Source: Rotaria socialis | Taxonomy: Eukaryota > Rotifera > Eurotatoria > Philodinida > Philodinidae | Length of the DNA stretch: 64,000 nt | Direction of reading: 5' to 3' | NCBI GenBank assembly: GCA_905331475.1 | Contig: CAJNYU010004201.1 | Span: forward strand, 132,935 to 196,934 | Shown here: in pieces, positions 11,253-22,430 of the stretch | Layout of the letters: the number at the start of each line of letters is the position of its first letter | Position numbering within the stretch: the stretch's first letter is position 1 | The notes under the pieces: generated by a model | The model's database searches: none | What the model saw: only the letters and a program-made list of their open reading frames with translations | Told to the model about the DNA's origin: nothing | Translations under genes and position numbers: made by a program

Positions 11253-12729
11253 TCAGATATTCAATGTTTGCTCGTTCTTCTATTTCTTATGTCAGATGCT
11301 ATTTTTTTTTCGCCTGTTCTTTATTATCTTAAATACATTACTTTGTTGATAATTGTGTATTCATGCAACAGTCACGTTTTGTTTTCGTATATGGATAAAT
11401 AGTTTTCACACTGGCGATATGAAGAAAAGTGACGCTTATCATCGACAGTTGTAACTATCCGGCAATTGGACATCGACGTTATTTTTCTTAACTACCACCG
11501 AATGAGTACGTCAATCTAGTTCGTCAATTTAAAATATGTATGTTCGAACGACACTAGATGCATACCACATTGGTGGCAATCAGACATTGTCACACCTACT
11601 CAGAGTGCACTCTCACGATGAAGAGCGATAGCAGAGTTGCTTTAACAGTATGACACGTCCAAAAGCCGGATAGTCTCAGACTAAAAAATCTGAGAAACTA
11701 CGAAGTAAGCATTATTTTTTTCCACGTCGCCAAGGCAAAAACCAAACTGCATCCAGTAACATGTGACTGTTGCGTGAATACAGTGAAGACTCGATTGTTG
11801 CCAGTGAAGAAATATGAAAACTAACCTGCCTTATATACAGCGTCAAGCGATTCAATTGCACGTTTATTGTGCAATAACGCATGCAAATAAACATCTACGC
11901 AAAACGTTCGCTCTCGCCACTTCTCGAACTTCTATGTTACTAAGTATATTTGCATAGGGATTGCACATTATCATGAAAACAACAATAAAAGCTAATAGTG
12001 AATCAAAATAAAACTACCTCGTCACAGCTGTGCTGCAGATATTTTTGTTTTTATCAATCATGCATTATTTCACAATCGCAAGAAAACTTTGTTTTTCTGT
12101 GCGTCATTCATTTTTCATGGCGACACGCAAAAACTACAATAGGCTTATTTTCAAATATTGATTTATTTCGATTCATAAAAATTCTATTGTGCGATATTTA
12201 TATTTATTTAGTTCTTCACTATAGAAAAAAAAACAGAATAAACCTCCCCGCATTTAATGTTCTCATTTTGTATACGTTGAATACATAAGAACAAAACTTA
12301 AAAAGTCAAAACTCAATAGGTCTACGCTTATTCACAATATTGTCAATAGACAACTGTCTGTATATGTGCTATTGAGAAAGTAGTCAAACCTTTTCAAAAT
12401 TTTTCAAGATCCACGACAAGATCACACTTATCGTCTATCATTGAGAATATAGAATATATTGTGTTAAATGTTACTTTTACAAAGAGGACGAAAAAAATCA
12501 GTGTCTAATGTCAATTGAAGAGGTCAACATTCTTTTTGTCTTTTACTATGTTCATTTAACAAGAGAGCCCATCTCTCCGTAAGCTTTGTGTTTGTTCATC
12601 GATTTGTGTTACATAAGTCTTATTCAGAAAGAAGAACAAGAAGAAGAAGAGAGATGACATAAATTCTTCGTTTTCTCTCTTTTGCATGCGTTAAATAGTT
12701 ATTGACTTATTGTTCAATCGAGTAGTGAA
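11253..12729. other. Gene-free region downstream of the CDK
   Basis: I see no credible coding frame. Short open frames here have random composition. An A/G-rich GAAGAACAAGAAGAAGAAGAGAGA tract near 12630-12655 precedes the next gene. Confidence 0.4.
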
Positions 12730-13719
12730 ATGGTTCGACTGCTCGGTCGATGTGTACCAATAATATGTATACCAAGAAAGAAACGTCAATCATTACCGAT
12801 CGGTGAACACGAATTAAATGGAACCAGACACCATCAAGATGAAGTAAATAAATTATTTGTCAGACGTGTTGAAAGCATCCGAGTAACACAAAAAGGAGCT
12901 ATTTTTAAACGTTTACCAATACTGACAATAAATGAACGTAATCAACAACAAAAAAAAACGTAATATAAAATAATATATTAATATATTGTTATTTGCTTTT
13001 TGATGTTTAGAAAATCCAAAACAACGCAGGAAAATGCTCCAAAAACGGTAAAACCTGATGATACAGAATTTGATTGTGAAACTAACATATCTGACCGGCA
13101 ATCGAAGTTGAAAAGTCGTACGAAATCTAAGAAAAAATCACCATCAATTAAACAGAAAAAAAATGAAAACAGTTCGCCTCGTTCTCGTACACGGTTAGGA
13201 AGATTTTTTACTAGAACAAAAAAACCTAAAGAACCATCACCGGCACCATCAAGCAACATTAATATACCTGAAAACGATCATGATGATACGACTAGCAGTA
13301 TGTCATCAACATCATCATTATCATCCGACTGGTCAACATCAACCTATCCAGATTCGAATAGTAGTGGAAAAAGTAAGGATTTAATCGATTCCAATCAACG
13401 ACGACAATCAATGCCTAATACAACTATAAAAACTCAAAATCATGACTTAAAACATCAATCGTGTGTCGACAGTTTCCTTTTAAGTAATGAGCATGTTCGA
13501 AATACATCATCATTACCGGCAAATACTAGTTTACGAAAAACTAGACAAGAAGATAAGAAAAACATTTGTTCACAACCACAATTAAGCAAGCAACAGGATG
13601 GAAAACCATCGGCTAAAAGTAAACAAGTTTTACAGAATGTACGAAAAATGATGCATGATCAAAGTATACAAGATCAACATTTTAATGATACACGACAAAG
13701 AGAATCTGTTCGATTATAA
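12730..13719 (+). CDS. Uncharacterised basic, Ser/Lys-rich disordered protein, 312 aa
   Basis: Two exons, 12730-12959 and 13011-13719, joined in phase across a 51-bp GT-AG intron. No known family is recognised. The first 75 residues are the more ordered part (MVRLLGRCVPIICIPRKKRQ, then FVRRVESIRVTQKGAIFKRL). The hydrophobic, Cys-containing N-terminus followed by a basic patch could be a membrane-attachment or lipid-modification signal, but this is speculation. The rest is low complexity: Lys/Ser-rich blocks (KLKSRTKSKKKSPSIKQKKN), a serine run (SSMSSTSSLSSDWSTS) and Asn/Gln-rich tails. Codon use and the clean intron suggest a real gene. It is followed by an ATT microsatellite. Confidence 0.65.
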
Positions 13720-13737
13720 TCAATATGGATGCACACT

Positions 13738-13777
13738 ATTATGATTATTATTATTATTGCTATTATTATTATCAACA
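13738..13777. repeat. ATT/TTA microsatellite
   Basis: Imperfect run of ATT trinucleotides just after the stop codon of the preceding gene, probably in its 3' UTR. Confidence 0.7.
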
Positions 13778-16664
13778 TTTATTGAGACAGCAAAAAAACA
13801 TTTGTTTTTTTTTTTCGTTTTTAATTGTTAATTGATGATTTACTATTAAACAGTTAGCGAAAAGAACATGATATTCTTATTGATTTTTGAATAAGTACTA
13901 ATCGAACATATTGACAAGAAGAAACAATGTCAAATCATGATATTTGCATAAAATTATAGAGAGAAAGAGAATTAAGAATTGAACAAACTTGCTACACTCA
14001 GCACTTGTTAATCTTGCTATTTGGTACGAAACGTAAAGCTTCACAATTGAGATTACTCATATTCATAACTGTACATGATCATGTCCTCAGCGATTAATCA
14101 TGTAGTTCATTATGACATTTTCTATTGTTTCGACTAAGTCTTGTTAGGATGAAAGACCTTGATTATTGCTTTTGTTTTTATTTCCTGTGATCGTGACAAA
14201 ATTGTTCCCTTTGATATGCACAAGGTATGGCCAACAATTTTTGTGGATTAGACATAAATGAAGGCGAGAAAGAAGAAGAACAAATGTGTTGATTCAATAA
14301 ATTATTAATGTGATGCGAACCAGAAGCATTTATCTATCTTCACAGCTGATTAATCGTTCAATCAAAATCGTTCTTTAAGAATATATTTCAGTACCGTTAA
14401 ATACTTGATACGTAATCACTTCAAATACAATCAAACTTAGTCTCATTCATTTATGTCACATGAATGAATCGGTATCCTTCTTTTTATATTACTATGCCAT
14501 GTAAAATTATGACACTGAAAAAAGAAAGTCATAGATTTTCGAATTACCTAAATCGAACGAGCATGAGAAAATAAATCAGTTCTCGATTGTCAACGTTTTG
14601 TGCAAATGGATAATACAATCAGATAAAAAGGCTCGTCTTGCTTACTGTTTTAAGAAACTGGAATATTACTCGAACGCAGCTTATATTGCTCAGATCACGA
14701 CAACACATCCGAAGCTAATCTTATTGAAAAATAAAATATATCTGTTATCGTAGTTTGAAATCAATGAAGTTGAAATACTTTCAGATTTGTTCATTAATAC
14801 CCTAGGACTATTATGAGTATAGCAACCAAACCTTAATGTACTCCATGTTACCAATCTTTAACACATATTCAAAGATATTGTCTGTTTTTCTTTTTATGCA
14901 AGGAGAGAAGCAAAGCTAACTAGCTGTTAATAATCATTTCTTATTCAAGTTCTCACGAAAGAAAAATTAGTCCTTAGCATCGGTAATTTCATGAAACAAT
15001 CAAATATGACAACATTTGCAAGCATATCACAGGCATCAAATAATAGAAAATTCTTGATTAAAACATATAATGATACTTAGTTGAATTTGCTGTGCTTTTT
15101 GTTTAATCAATAATTGTTGGATAATATGTATTGACAATCCTGAATTGTGACTTGATAGTGAAAGGGCTAACGTATCGTGTGGTTTACGGATTGAAACAAA
15201 AAAAAGCAATGGTATATGTGTACGTCGAACATTTACGTGCCCACTTGAGAAAAGGTGAGCTCGCATCTTGAAGTCAATTGGTGAGGAATATAATGTAGAT
15301 AAATAAATTGATGTTTGCCTTTACTGTTCTTTACAACTCTTCTCATAATACGTTCGTGTCTGTAATTGTTCTATGATAAATTAGAGTTACGGTTTATTAC
15401 TCAAAATTAAGTGTTACGCGAATATAATTTAATTCACATATCAGAGAAAACGTATCGAGTGACATTATGAAGATATTGTGTCCAATGAGTGCCTCTTCGG
15501 CGATTAAAGGCAATCAAGTAGTTTTGATGTAATTTTGAATTTTCCATTTCTACGTATTTCCAATGCTAGAAATTCTAAAAAAAACATGGCACAAAGTGGT
15601 GATGCTCAGCGAATTAGCAAGTTGTTACTTTGAACACAAACGAGAAAGAATCTTGTCAACTAGGAAAAAATTGTTCTCTTCTAATTCTCAGCTAAATATC
15701 ACTGACATTGAAAACAATTAAATGATTACTTACCAATACTTCGATCTAAATGAAGTAATGAAGAATATTCTCTATTTAATGTTTGAATCTCACCAGCAAG
15801 AATATTCATCGTTCCCTAAATTTCTTGCACTTGTGAACTCTAATTCGCCTATCACTACAACCACTATTTGTTGATAAATATCATTCACATAATATTCTGG
15901 GAATTGAGTTCGAAAAACTTAAATAGGTTCGCTCATTCAAGTAGGTCTAATACATGTTATAAAAATGATAATCGAACAAAATGAATTTTTAAAATTTTCA
16001 CCAACAACTATTTCATCCTATTAAAATATCATATTTTCCCATAACAATCGTTGTTTTAAGCAGTCGAATAAGAAAATGATAGCTCCGATTTATACGACTC
16101 AGTTAAAACTATATTAATTTTTAACTTTCTTATCTAACGAGTTCTTTCAGTAAAGAAAATACTGGTATTTTTGTAATTATGTACTAGTCATGTTCTATCG
16201 TTGAATTGAATTTTTCTCTACAAAATTTGCAGATTGGTTGAGAATGTGTAACTTTAAGGTGCGTCTAAAACAATAATTCATCAACTGTATTCACATTGTA
16301 ATTAAATAAAATATTATAAAGTATACTCCTTTTTTTATACTTCGTAATCCTTAAATGAACAAAATTATCATTCTCGAAAGTACTATTGGACATTATCTTC
16401 AAAAGAAAGCAAATTACTTTTTGAATAGAAAATAATTTGATACCACTGGTTTTGTTCAAGAAATTCTGTAAATTCGATTAAATGCCTTGATGAAAAATAT
16501 CTAATATTCAAATGAGATCAACAAGTTTTACATTGACGATATCCATACATGTAAAAGTTAACATGACTCTCGTAAACTCAGATTACATAGTCGACAAATA
16601 TTCAATCCTTTAATAGATTTTCTGTTTTTCAAGTAACATGCCTTCTGCTTTTTGTATTCTGTTC
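13778..16664. other. Gene-free AT-rich region
   Basis: Nearly 2.9 kb without a coding frame, splice-linked exon chain or RNA gene that I can support. Scattered short open frames have random composition. Confidence 0.4.
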
Positions 16665-16845
16665 GGGTTACATGAATTTCGGCCCACGGAATTTTCGGGC
16701 CGGACTTTCGGCCCGGTCCGAAAGTCCGAAAGGAAATTCGGCCCGGCCCGAAAATTCTCCGGACTTTCGGACCAATTTTTTACAAATTCATTAAACTCGG
16801 AGAAAAAACGAATTTTTTTGAAAATTGGTTTCTAGATTTTTTTAG

Positions 16846-16925
16846 TACCGAGCGAAGCGTCGTAGTACTGAGCGAAGCGACGTAGTGCCGAGCGAAGCGT
16901 CGTAGTGCTGAGCGAAGCGGCGTTT
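16846..16925 (+). repeat. 20-bp tandem repeat, four units (GTACCGAGCGAAGCGTCGTA type)
   Basis: Four consecutive units differ by a few bases (CCGAGCGAAGCGTC, CTGAGCGAAGCGAC, CCGAGCGAAGCGTC, CTGAGCGAAGCGGC). The right inverted arm of the same element holds only about one unit at 18438-18462, so unit number differs between the arms. Confidence 0.8.
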
Positions 16926-17091
16926 TTCATTCCATAGAAGAAAAACGAGTTGAAATAAAAAAAACCGAATTTATACCTAATATACATCTCAACAAATTTC
17001 GAAAAATATACCAGCAATAGTGAATTCTACATCTAAAATAAAACTAAAAAATGTGCATCCTTAAGCCAATATTGAGATTACACTAGATTCG

Positions 17092-17910
17092 NNNNNNNNN
17101 NNNNNNNNNNNNNNNNNNNNNNNNNNNNNNNNNNNNNNNNNNNNNNNNNNNNNNNNNNNNNNNNNNNNNNNNNNNNNNNNNNNNNNNNNNNNNNNNNNNN
17201 NNNNNNNNNNNNNNNNNNNNNNNNNNNNNNNNNNNNNNNNNNNNNNNNNNNNNNNNNNNNNNNNNNNNNNNNNNNNNNNNNNNNNNNNNNNNNNNNNNNN
17301 NNNNNNNNNNNNNNNNNNNNNNNNNNNNNNNNNNNNNNNNNNNNNNNNNNNNNNNNNNNNNNNNNNNNNNNNNNNNNNNNNNNNNNNNNNNNNNNNNNNN
17401 NNNNNNNNNNNNNNNNNNNNNNNNNNNNNNNNNNNNNNNNNNNNNNNNNNNNNNNNNNNNNNNNNNNNNNNNNNNNNNNNNNNNNNNNNNNNNNNNNNNN
17501 NNNNNNNNNNNNNNNNNNNNNNNNNNNNNNNNNNNNNNNNNNNNNNNNNNNNNNNNNNNNNNNNNNNNNNNNNNNNNNNNNNNNNNNNNNNNNNNNNNNN
17601 NNNNNNNNNNNNNNNNNNNNNNNNNNNNNNNNNNNNNNNNNNNNNNNNNNNNNNNNNNNNNNNNNNNNNNNNNNNNNNNNNNNNNNNNNNNNNNNNNNNN
17701 NNNNNNNNNNNNNNNNNNNNNNNNNNNNNNNNNNNNNNNNNNNNNNNNNNNNNNNNNNNNNNNNNNNNNNNNNNNNNNNNNNNNNNNNNNNNNNNNNNNN
17801 NNNNNNNNNNNNNNNNNNNNNNNNNNNNNNNNNNNNNNNNNNNNNNNNNNNNNNNNNNNNNNNNNNNNNNNNNNNNNNNNNNNNNNNNNNNNNNNNNNNN
17901 NNNNNNNNNN
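17092..17910. other. Assembly gap (819 N)
   Basis: Run of N. It lies inside the inverted-repeat element, next to a near-perfect palindrome, so collapse or failure of the assembly at a hairpin is a likely cause. Confidence 0.99.
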
Positions 17911-18258
17911 TTTACTTAACACTTAATATTAAGAAAAAAACGTTTACATTAGCGACTTAATTACTTAATATTAAGTGTTAACTCAATACTTAATTTTTAA
18001 TATTAAGTGTTAAACGAAACACTTAATTTTTTAAATTAAGTATTGCTTTAACACTTAATATTAAGTAATTAAGTGGGCAATCTACACATTTTTTTCTTAA
18101 TATTAAGTGCTCTAGCAATACTTAATTTTTAAAATTAAGTGTTTCGTTAACACTTAATATTAAAAATTAAGTATTGCGTTAACGCTTAATATTAAGTAAT
18201 TAAGTCGCTAATGTAAACGTTTTTTTCTTAATATTAAGTGTTAAGTAAAACCACTTAA
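17911..18258. repeat. TTAATATTAA-word palindrome, about 170-bp arms
   Basis: The first 165 or so bases (TTACTTAACACTTAATATTAAG, AAAAAAACGTTTACATTAGCG, ACTTAATTACTTAATATTAAG and so on) recur as reverse complement at the end of the block with few mismatches. A short asymmetric centre near 18065-18095 separates the arms. Each arm is itself made of the self-complementary word CTTAATATTAAG. The DNA could form a long hairpin. No coding frame. Confidence 0.8.
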
Positions 18259-18579
18259 TTAACTCTCTTAATTAACTCAAATTAAAATCAACGGTCCACC
18301 TCTACTTTAAGTTACTATTGAGATTACACTAAATTCGTTCGTGCTTGTTGTGGATAAGCGATATGTATCTTAAAACTCCATACTATGTTCTATAATACTA
18401 GAAGTGCTGTTTTAAACACTATATTACATCGGCCAGCACTACGACGCTTCGCTCGGTACTAAAAAATCTAGAAACCAATTTTCAAAAAAATTCGTTTTTT
18501 CTCAGAGTTTAATGAATTTGTATAGAATTGGTCCGAAAGTCCGGCCCGAAAATTCCGTGGGCCGAAATTCATGTAACCC

Positions 18580-19693
18580 CATGTTTTGAGAAAATATTTT
18601 TTTTGCCTATGTCTTTCCACACTTTACGTGGATTTTCCCCTTCTATCCGTTTCTTCTGAGATCATAGAAAGAATTACTCAATAGGAAATTCAGAGTTGCA
18701 ATTAGAATAGTTCATAGATGTCCTTTTATTTCTGCAGAAGACCTGTTCACACTAACGAAAGAAAACCACATGGAAGTGTATGTTAAAAGATATCTAAATA
18801 AAAGATTACAAAAAATCTACAAGACAGATCTAAGACGCTCAGGCTTTCTGGAGGATATATTTTATTGGGATGGTTTTAAAAAGTGAAAAAGGCTCGTTAG
18901 GACATTTCTTCAGACAAAAAAGAGTAAAAAACCTAATTAAGAGACACAAGACGTTACTGATTAAATGGTTGAACTTTATATAAGAATAAATGTTATACCA
19001 CACCCTACACGGCACCATATAAAATTTAACATTATGGGGAAAGGAAAACGGAATGGTAGAAATTGGACCAGCTATGGCAATTAGAATCACTTACACTTGT
19101 TCCTCTCTTCTCCCTGTCTATTCTATGTAAGCACTCCAGAGTGTAACATAAATAAACAAAGCATATTCTAAAACAAAATGCATCAGTTCAATTGATCGGT
19201 GTTTTTAAGATCATCTAGTAGTTCTATATTCTTCAAAAGTTATCAAATTTTTGAAATAACTATCAGTATAATTTGATAGCACCATATTCCGATTTATTTG
19301 TTTCTCCAAAAAAATTAATAAAAGAAATTTTTCTAAATTAATTAGCCATTTAAATAATTAGCAACTAAATGGTCGTATTTTCTTTTCGAATTCATCTTTG
19401 TTGAGAAGCTACCGTCGATATAGGATCGGTTACAAATCATACTTTGATATGATCAAATATCTCTCTTTAAGATAAAAATCTATAAAAAAATGTTTTAAAG
19501 AGAATTTTTTTTTTCAGATAAGCCATTATCAAACTAAACAATGATAAGGACAAAAATAAACAACCATGTATGTCAGAAGAAAATAGAGACGATCTTATCT
19601 TTACTTGTGTCGAAAGAGAAATGCCATAAGCACATTTTCATGTAAAAAGTACTGAACTCACTAGAACGCATCAATAAAGATACTAAGTAAAAA
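18580..19693. other. Gene-free region upstream of the PTR2-like gene
   Basis: No coding frame recognised. The final stretch presumably contains the promoter and 5' UTR of the transporter gene. No clear TATA box or acceptor-like site at its ATG. Confidence 0.35.
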
Positions 19694-21533
19694 ATGAGTG
19701 GAATTGAAGAAATCGAATTTAGTAGCAAACCATTTAATGAACCGAACGCAGCCACTGAGTCAACAGAAGACATTGATGAAATTGAACCAACAGCTGAAGA
19801 GTTGACAAGATTAAAACACGTTTCTGATCAAATACCGTTAGCAGCTTGGCTAATTATTGTATGCGAATTTTGTGAACGTTTCTCCTTCATAGGACTCACT
19901 GGTCCCTTTCAGAATTATATTGAATTTCCAATACCTATATCGAAAGGTAAACAGTCGGGTGTCCTCGGCCGTGGACATCGCACTGCTACCTTATTAACAA
20001 CGTTATTTCAGTTCTTCTGTTATTTGACGCCTATATTTGGAGCTATTCTAGCTGATCAGTTCTGGGGTAAATACAAGACAATATTCTTTGGATGTGTGGC
20101 TTATATGATAGGTCTGCTGGTTTTGGTCTTGAGCAGTATACCGCCCTCGATTAACGCAGGCCTTGCTTTTCCTGGTTTGATCGTGGCGATGTTAATTATA
20201 AGTTTTGGCACTGGTGGTGTGAAAAGTAATGTTAGTCCATTGATGGCCGAACAATATACCAGAACAAAGCCAATAGTCAAAGGTAGCAATTAGATTCTTT
20301 TTAATAGTGAAATTTATCTCGTTGTTGTTGTTGTTGCAGAAATCAGAGGTGAAAAGAAAATTGTTGATCCGACAGTGTAAGTTTATCGTCTAGCCAATTT
20401 ATCTATTTCTTCGATTGAATTATTCTTGTTCTAGAACAGTGCAGTCAATGTTCAATTGGTTCTACTGGTCTATCAATTTAGGTGGACTGTCAGCAATCAT
20501 TACGACCAATATCGAAAAGTATCATTCGTTTTGGCTTGCCTATTTCCTGCCAATGATAATATTTACCGGCTCCATTGCGGTTCTAACATTTGCTCGCCAT
20601 CGATACATTCGAAAAGCTCCGACGGGTTCATTGATTATTCGTGCATCTCGCGTGATAACAAGAGCCATTCAAATGCGTAGGAAGCTAAGTAAAGAAGTAA
20701 AATATCAACATTTTTTAGATTACGCTAAAGAAAATCCACTATCCTCTACACATGACGATACCGAATCGGTGATAGAATCAAATAACCGTCAATTCATCGA
20801 AGATTTGAAACAAGCATTGAGGGCTTGTCGTGTCTTCGCTTTCTATCCGTTCTATTGGATCTGTTACAATCAATTAGGAGGTAATATGGTATCGCAAGCC
20901 GCACAAATGAATGTTGGTGAGTTCGAAGATTGCATTGGAATTATGTGAAATGAGTAGTTGTGGTTCAATGAGTAATTCATATATGTTTCTCTAGGTCCTT
21001 TACCCAATGATCTCTTGCAAAATATTGATCCAATCGCTCTGCTCATTTTTATTCCAATATTTGACAAACTCGTCTATCCTACTTTACGACGATTAAACAT
21101 TAAGTTTGGCTCGATATCTCGTATTACGTGTGGATTCTTTTGTATTTCCATCGCTATGGCATGGACTACACTTGTTCAACATTTAATTTATGTGTCGGGT
21201 CCAAACTTCAACTATACAACCAAACCGTGTCCGACATGTCAAACATTTAACAATATCACTGTTGCTTGGCAAATTCCATCGTATTTTTTCATTGCCATCT
21301 CAGAGATCTTTGCGTCTATTGCTGGTATCGAGTACGCTTTCACACATGCACCATCATCGATGAAATCTGTTGTTATGTCATTTTTTCTATTCACATCTGC
21401 GATTGGTAGTGCCTTGAGTTTTGCACTTCTACCAATAACTGTTGATCCAGATTTGATGTGGATGTATGCATCATTATCAATAGTGTCGTTTTTTGTTGGT
21501 ATTATTTTTTTTCTTCTCTTTCGAACAGAATAG
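19694..21533 (+). CDS. PTR2: PTR2/POT-family proton-coupled di/tripeptide transporter, fungal-like, 548 aa
   Basis: Four exons: 19694-20282, 20340-20376, 20435-20916 and 20995-21533, phase-consistent, 548 aa. The product is a 12-helix plasma-membrane symporter of the POT family (major facilitator superfamily), which imports di/tripeptides with protons. Signatures seen: first-helix ExxER motif (CEFCERFSF), GPFQNYI, FGAILADQFWGKYKTI loop, GTGGVKSNVSPLMAEQYT, PTR2 signature FYWSINLGGLS, and the C-terminal SEIFASIAGIEYAFTHAPSS and MKSVVMSFFLFTSAIGSAL. The wording of these blocks (GPFQNYI, LPNDLLQNIDPIALLIFIPI, APSSMKSVVM) matches fungal PTR2 more closely than animal SLC15, which has a large extracellular loop missing here. 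Horizontal acquisition followed by intron gain is plausible. The usual YY after ExxER is SF here. Confidence 0.9.
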
Positions 21534-22039
21534 AAGTAACACGAAGATAAATACGCCAACAAATAAATTACGTCGGTCCTTAATTTTCTTCATAGCTCGT
21601 TTTATCATATAGATGAATATCAACAAATGCATTCGGTGTAAATAAGAAAACTGCTTCACTTCCTTCTTATATATACGCTACGAGATCATTGAGCATCCAA
21701 TCATATCCAAATAGTAAGATCTTAATGTAGACATTCATAAACTCATAAACTAATGTCACTAGTGAGAAGTAGTCGTGAAATAATTAAACGAGAAAATATA
21801 TTTGCCAAAAATAATTACTGAAATGTTTCAAGGATTTTAAAAAGCAAGTAATTACGACTACTAGAAAACGGTTTATGATCCTGGAATTTATCGGCACGGA
21901 TTTATCATTCTACGTTTGAAGGTTATCAACTATTGTATAAAAGTAGATTATTTTAAGACTACAACGAAAAATTAGACTATTTCACGCAGAAGCAAGTATT
22001 TTTCAGGATTTGTTTTTATGATTCACTCATGAGATGCCT
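21534..22039. other. Gene-free downstream region of the PTR2-like gene
   Basis: Probably 3' UTR followed by spacer; nothing else recognised. Confidence 0.35.
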
Positions 22040-22430
22040 AGTTCGAATTCGAATATAAATGGACATCCAACTGCATGGTATCAATTCGAAAATAAGTGAT
22101 AGAAATAGATTTAGTTTTAGTTTTATATTTAATTCAAGATGGAGTGGGTGTGGGTTGAGGGGGCTAAGTGGTAACTGTGTGTGGCGGTGCGAGTGATGGG
22201 GTGGGTAGGAGGGGTACCCGAAAAGGGTGGGGATATCCGGGATACTTCAAATGTGGCTGTGGGTGATGAATACTGTGGAAGAGTGCTCAAATGTGGGTAT
22301 GGTTGAAGGGTATATATGTATTCATATGTCGCATATATCGGAAAGTTAAACTAAAACAAAATATACTCCTAGATTTAGTTTTAGTTTAACTTTTTCTTTT
22401 CTCCATTTATATTCGAACTCGAATTAGACA
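22040..22430. mobile_element. Foldback element with a G-rich core
   Basis: Outer inverted arms: ATTCGAATTCGAATATAAATGGA near 22046 and its near-exact reverse complement TCCATTTATATTCGAACTCGAAT near 22403. Inner arms repeat TTTAGTTTTAGTTT. Between them lies a strikingly G-rich plus strand (22139-22320) with GGGTGTGGG, GTGTGTGGCGG, GGGGTACCCG and GGGGATATCCGGG. No coding frame. Confidence 0.5.

Larger units (their letters stand above)
16665..18579. mobile_element. Terminal-inverted-repeat element (about 1.9 kb) with GGCCCGAA-word ends, spanning an assembly gap
   Basis: The left end starts GGGTTACATGAATTTCGGCCC and the right end is its reverse complement (finishing GGGCCGAAATTCATGTAACCC at 18579). 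The similarity continues for roughly 150-200 bp on each side, through AATTTTCGGGCCGGACTTTCGG and GAAAATTGGTTTCTAGATTTTTTAGTACCGAGCGAAGCG. The left arm carries extra GGCCCGG/TCCGAAAG repeats and a four-unit 20-bp tandem (16846-16923). No transposase frame is visible, but 819 bases are missing. Probably a non-autonomous DNA or foldback element; no clear target-site duplication. Confidence 0.65.

Noticed and set aside
16638..16835. 65-aa frame rich in FGPVRKSERKFGPARKF
   Set aside because: Translation of the GGCCCGAA word repeats of the element end, not a gene.
17083..17922. Long open frame across the N run
   Set aside because: It is an artefact of translating N; there is no sequence to support it.
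17911..18258. CRISPR-like array
   Set aside because: The repeats are palindromic words in inverted arms, not direct repeats with unique spacers, and the genome is eukaryotic.
19694..21533. Ordinary animal SLC15 peptide transporter
   Set aside because: Lacks the large extracellular loop between helices 9 and 10, and its motif wording is fungal PTR2-like. Kept as PTR2-type pending a tree.
21239..21562. 107-aa minus-strand frame
   Set aside because: Antisense shadow of the transporter's last exon.
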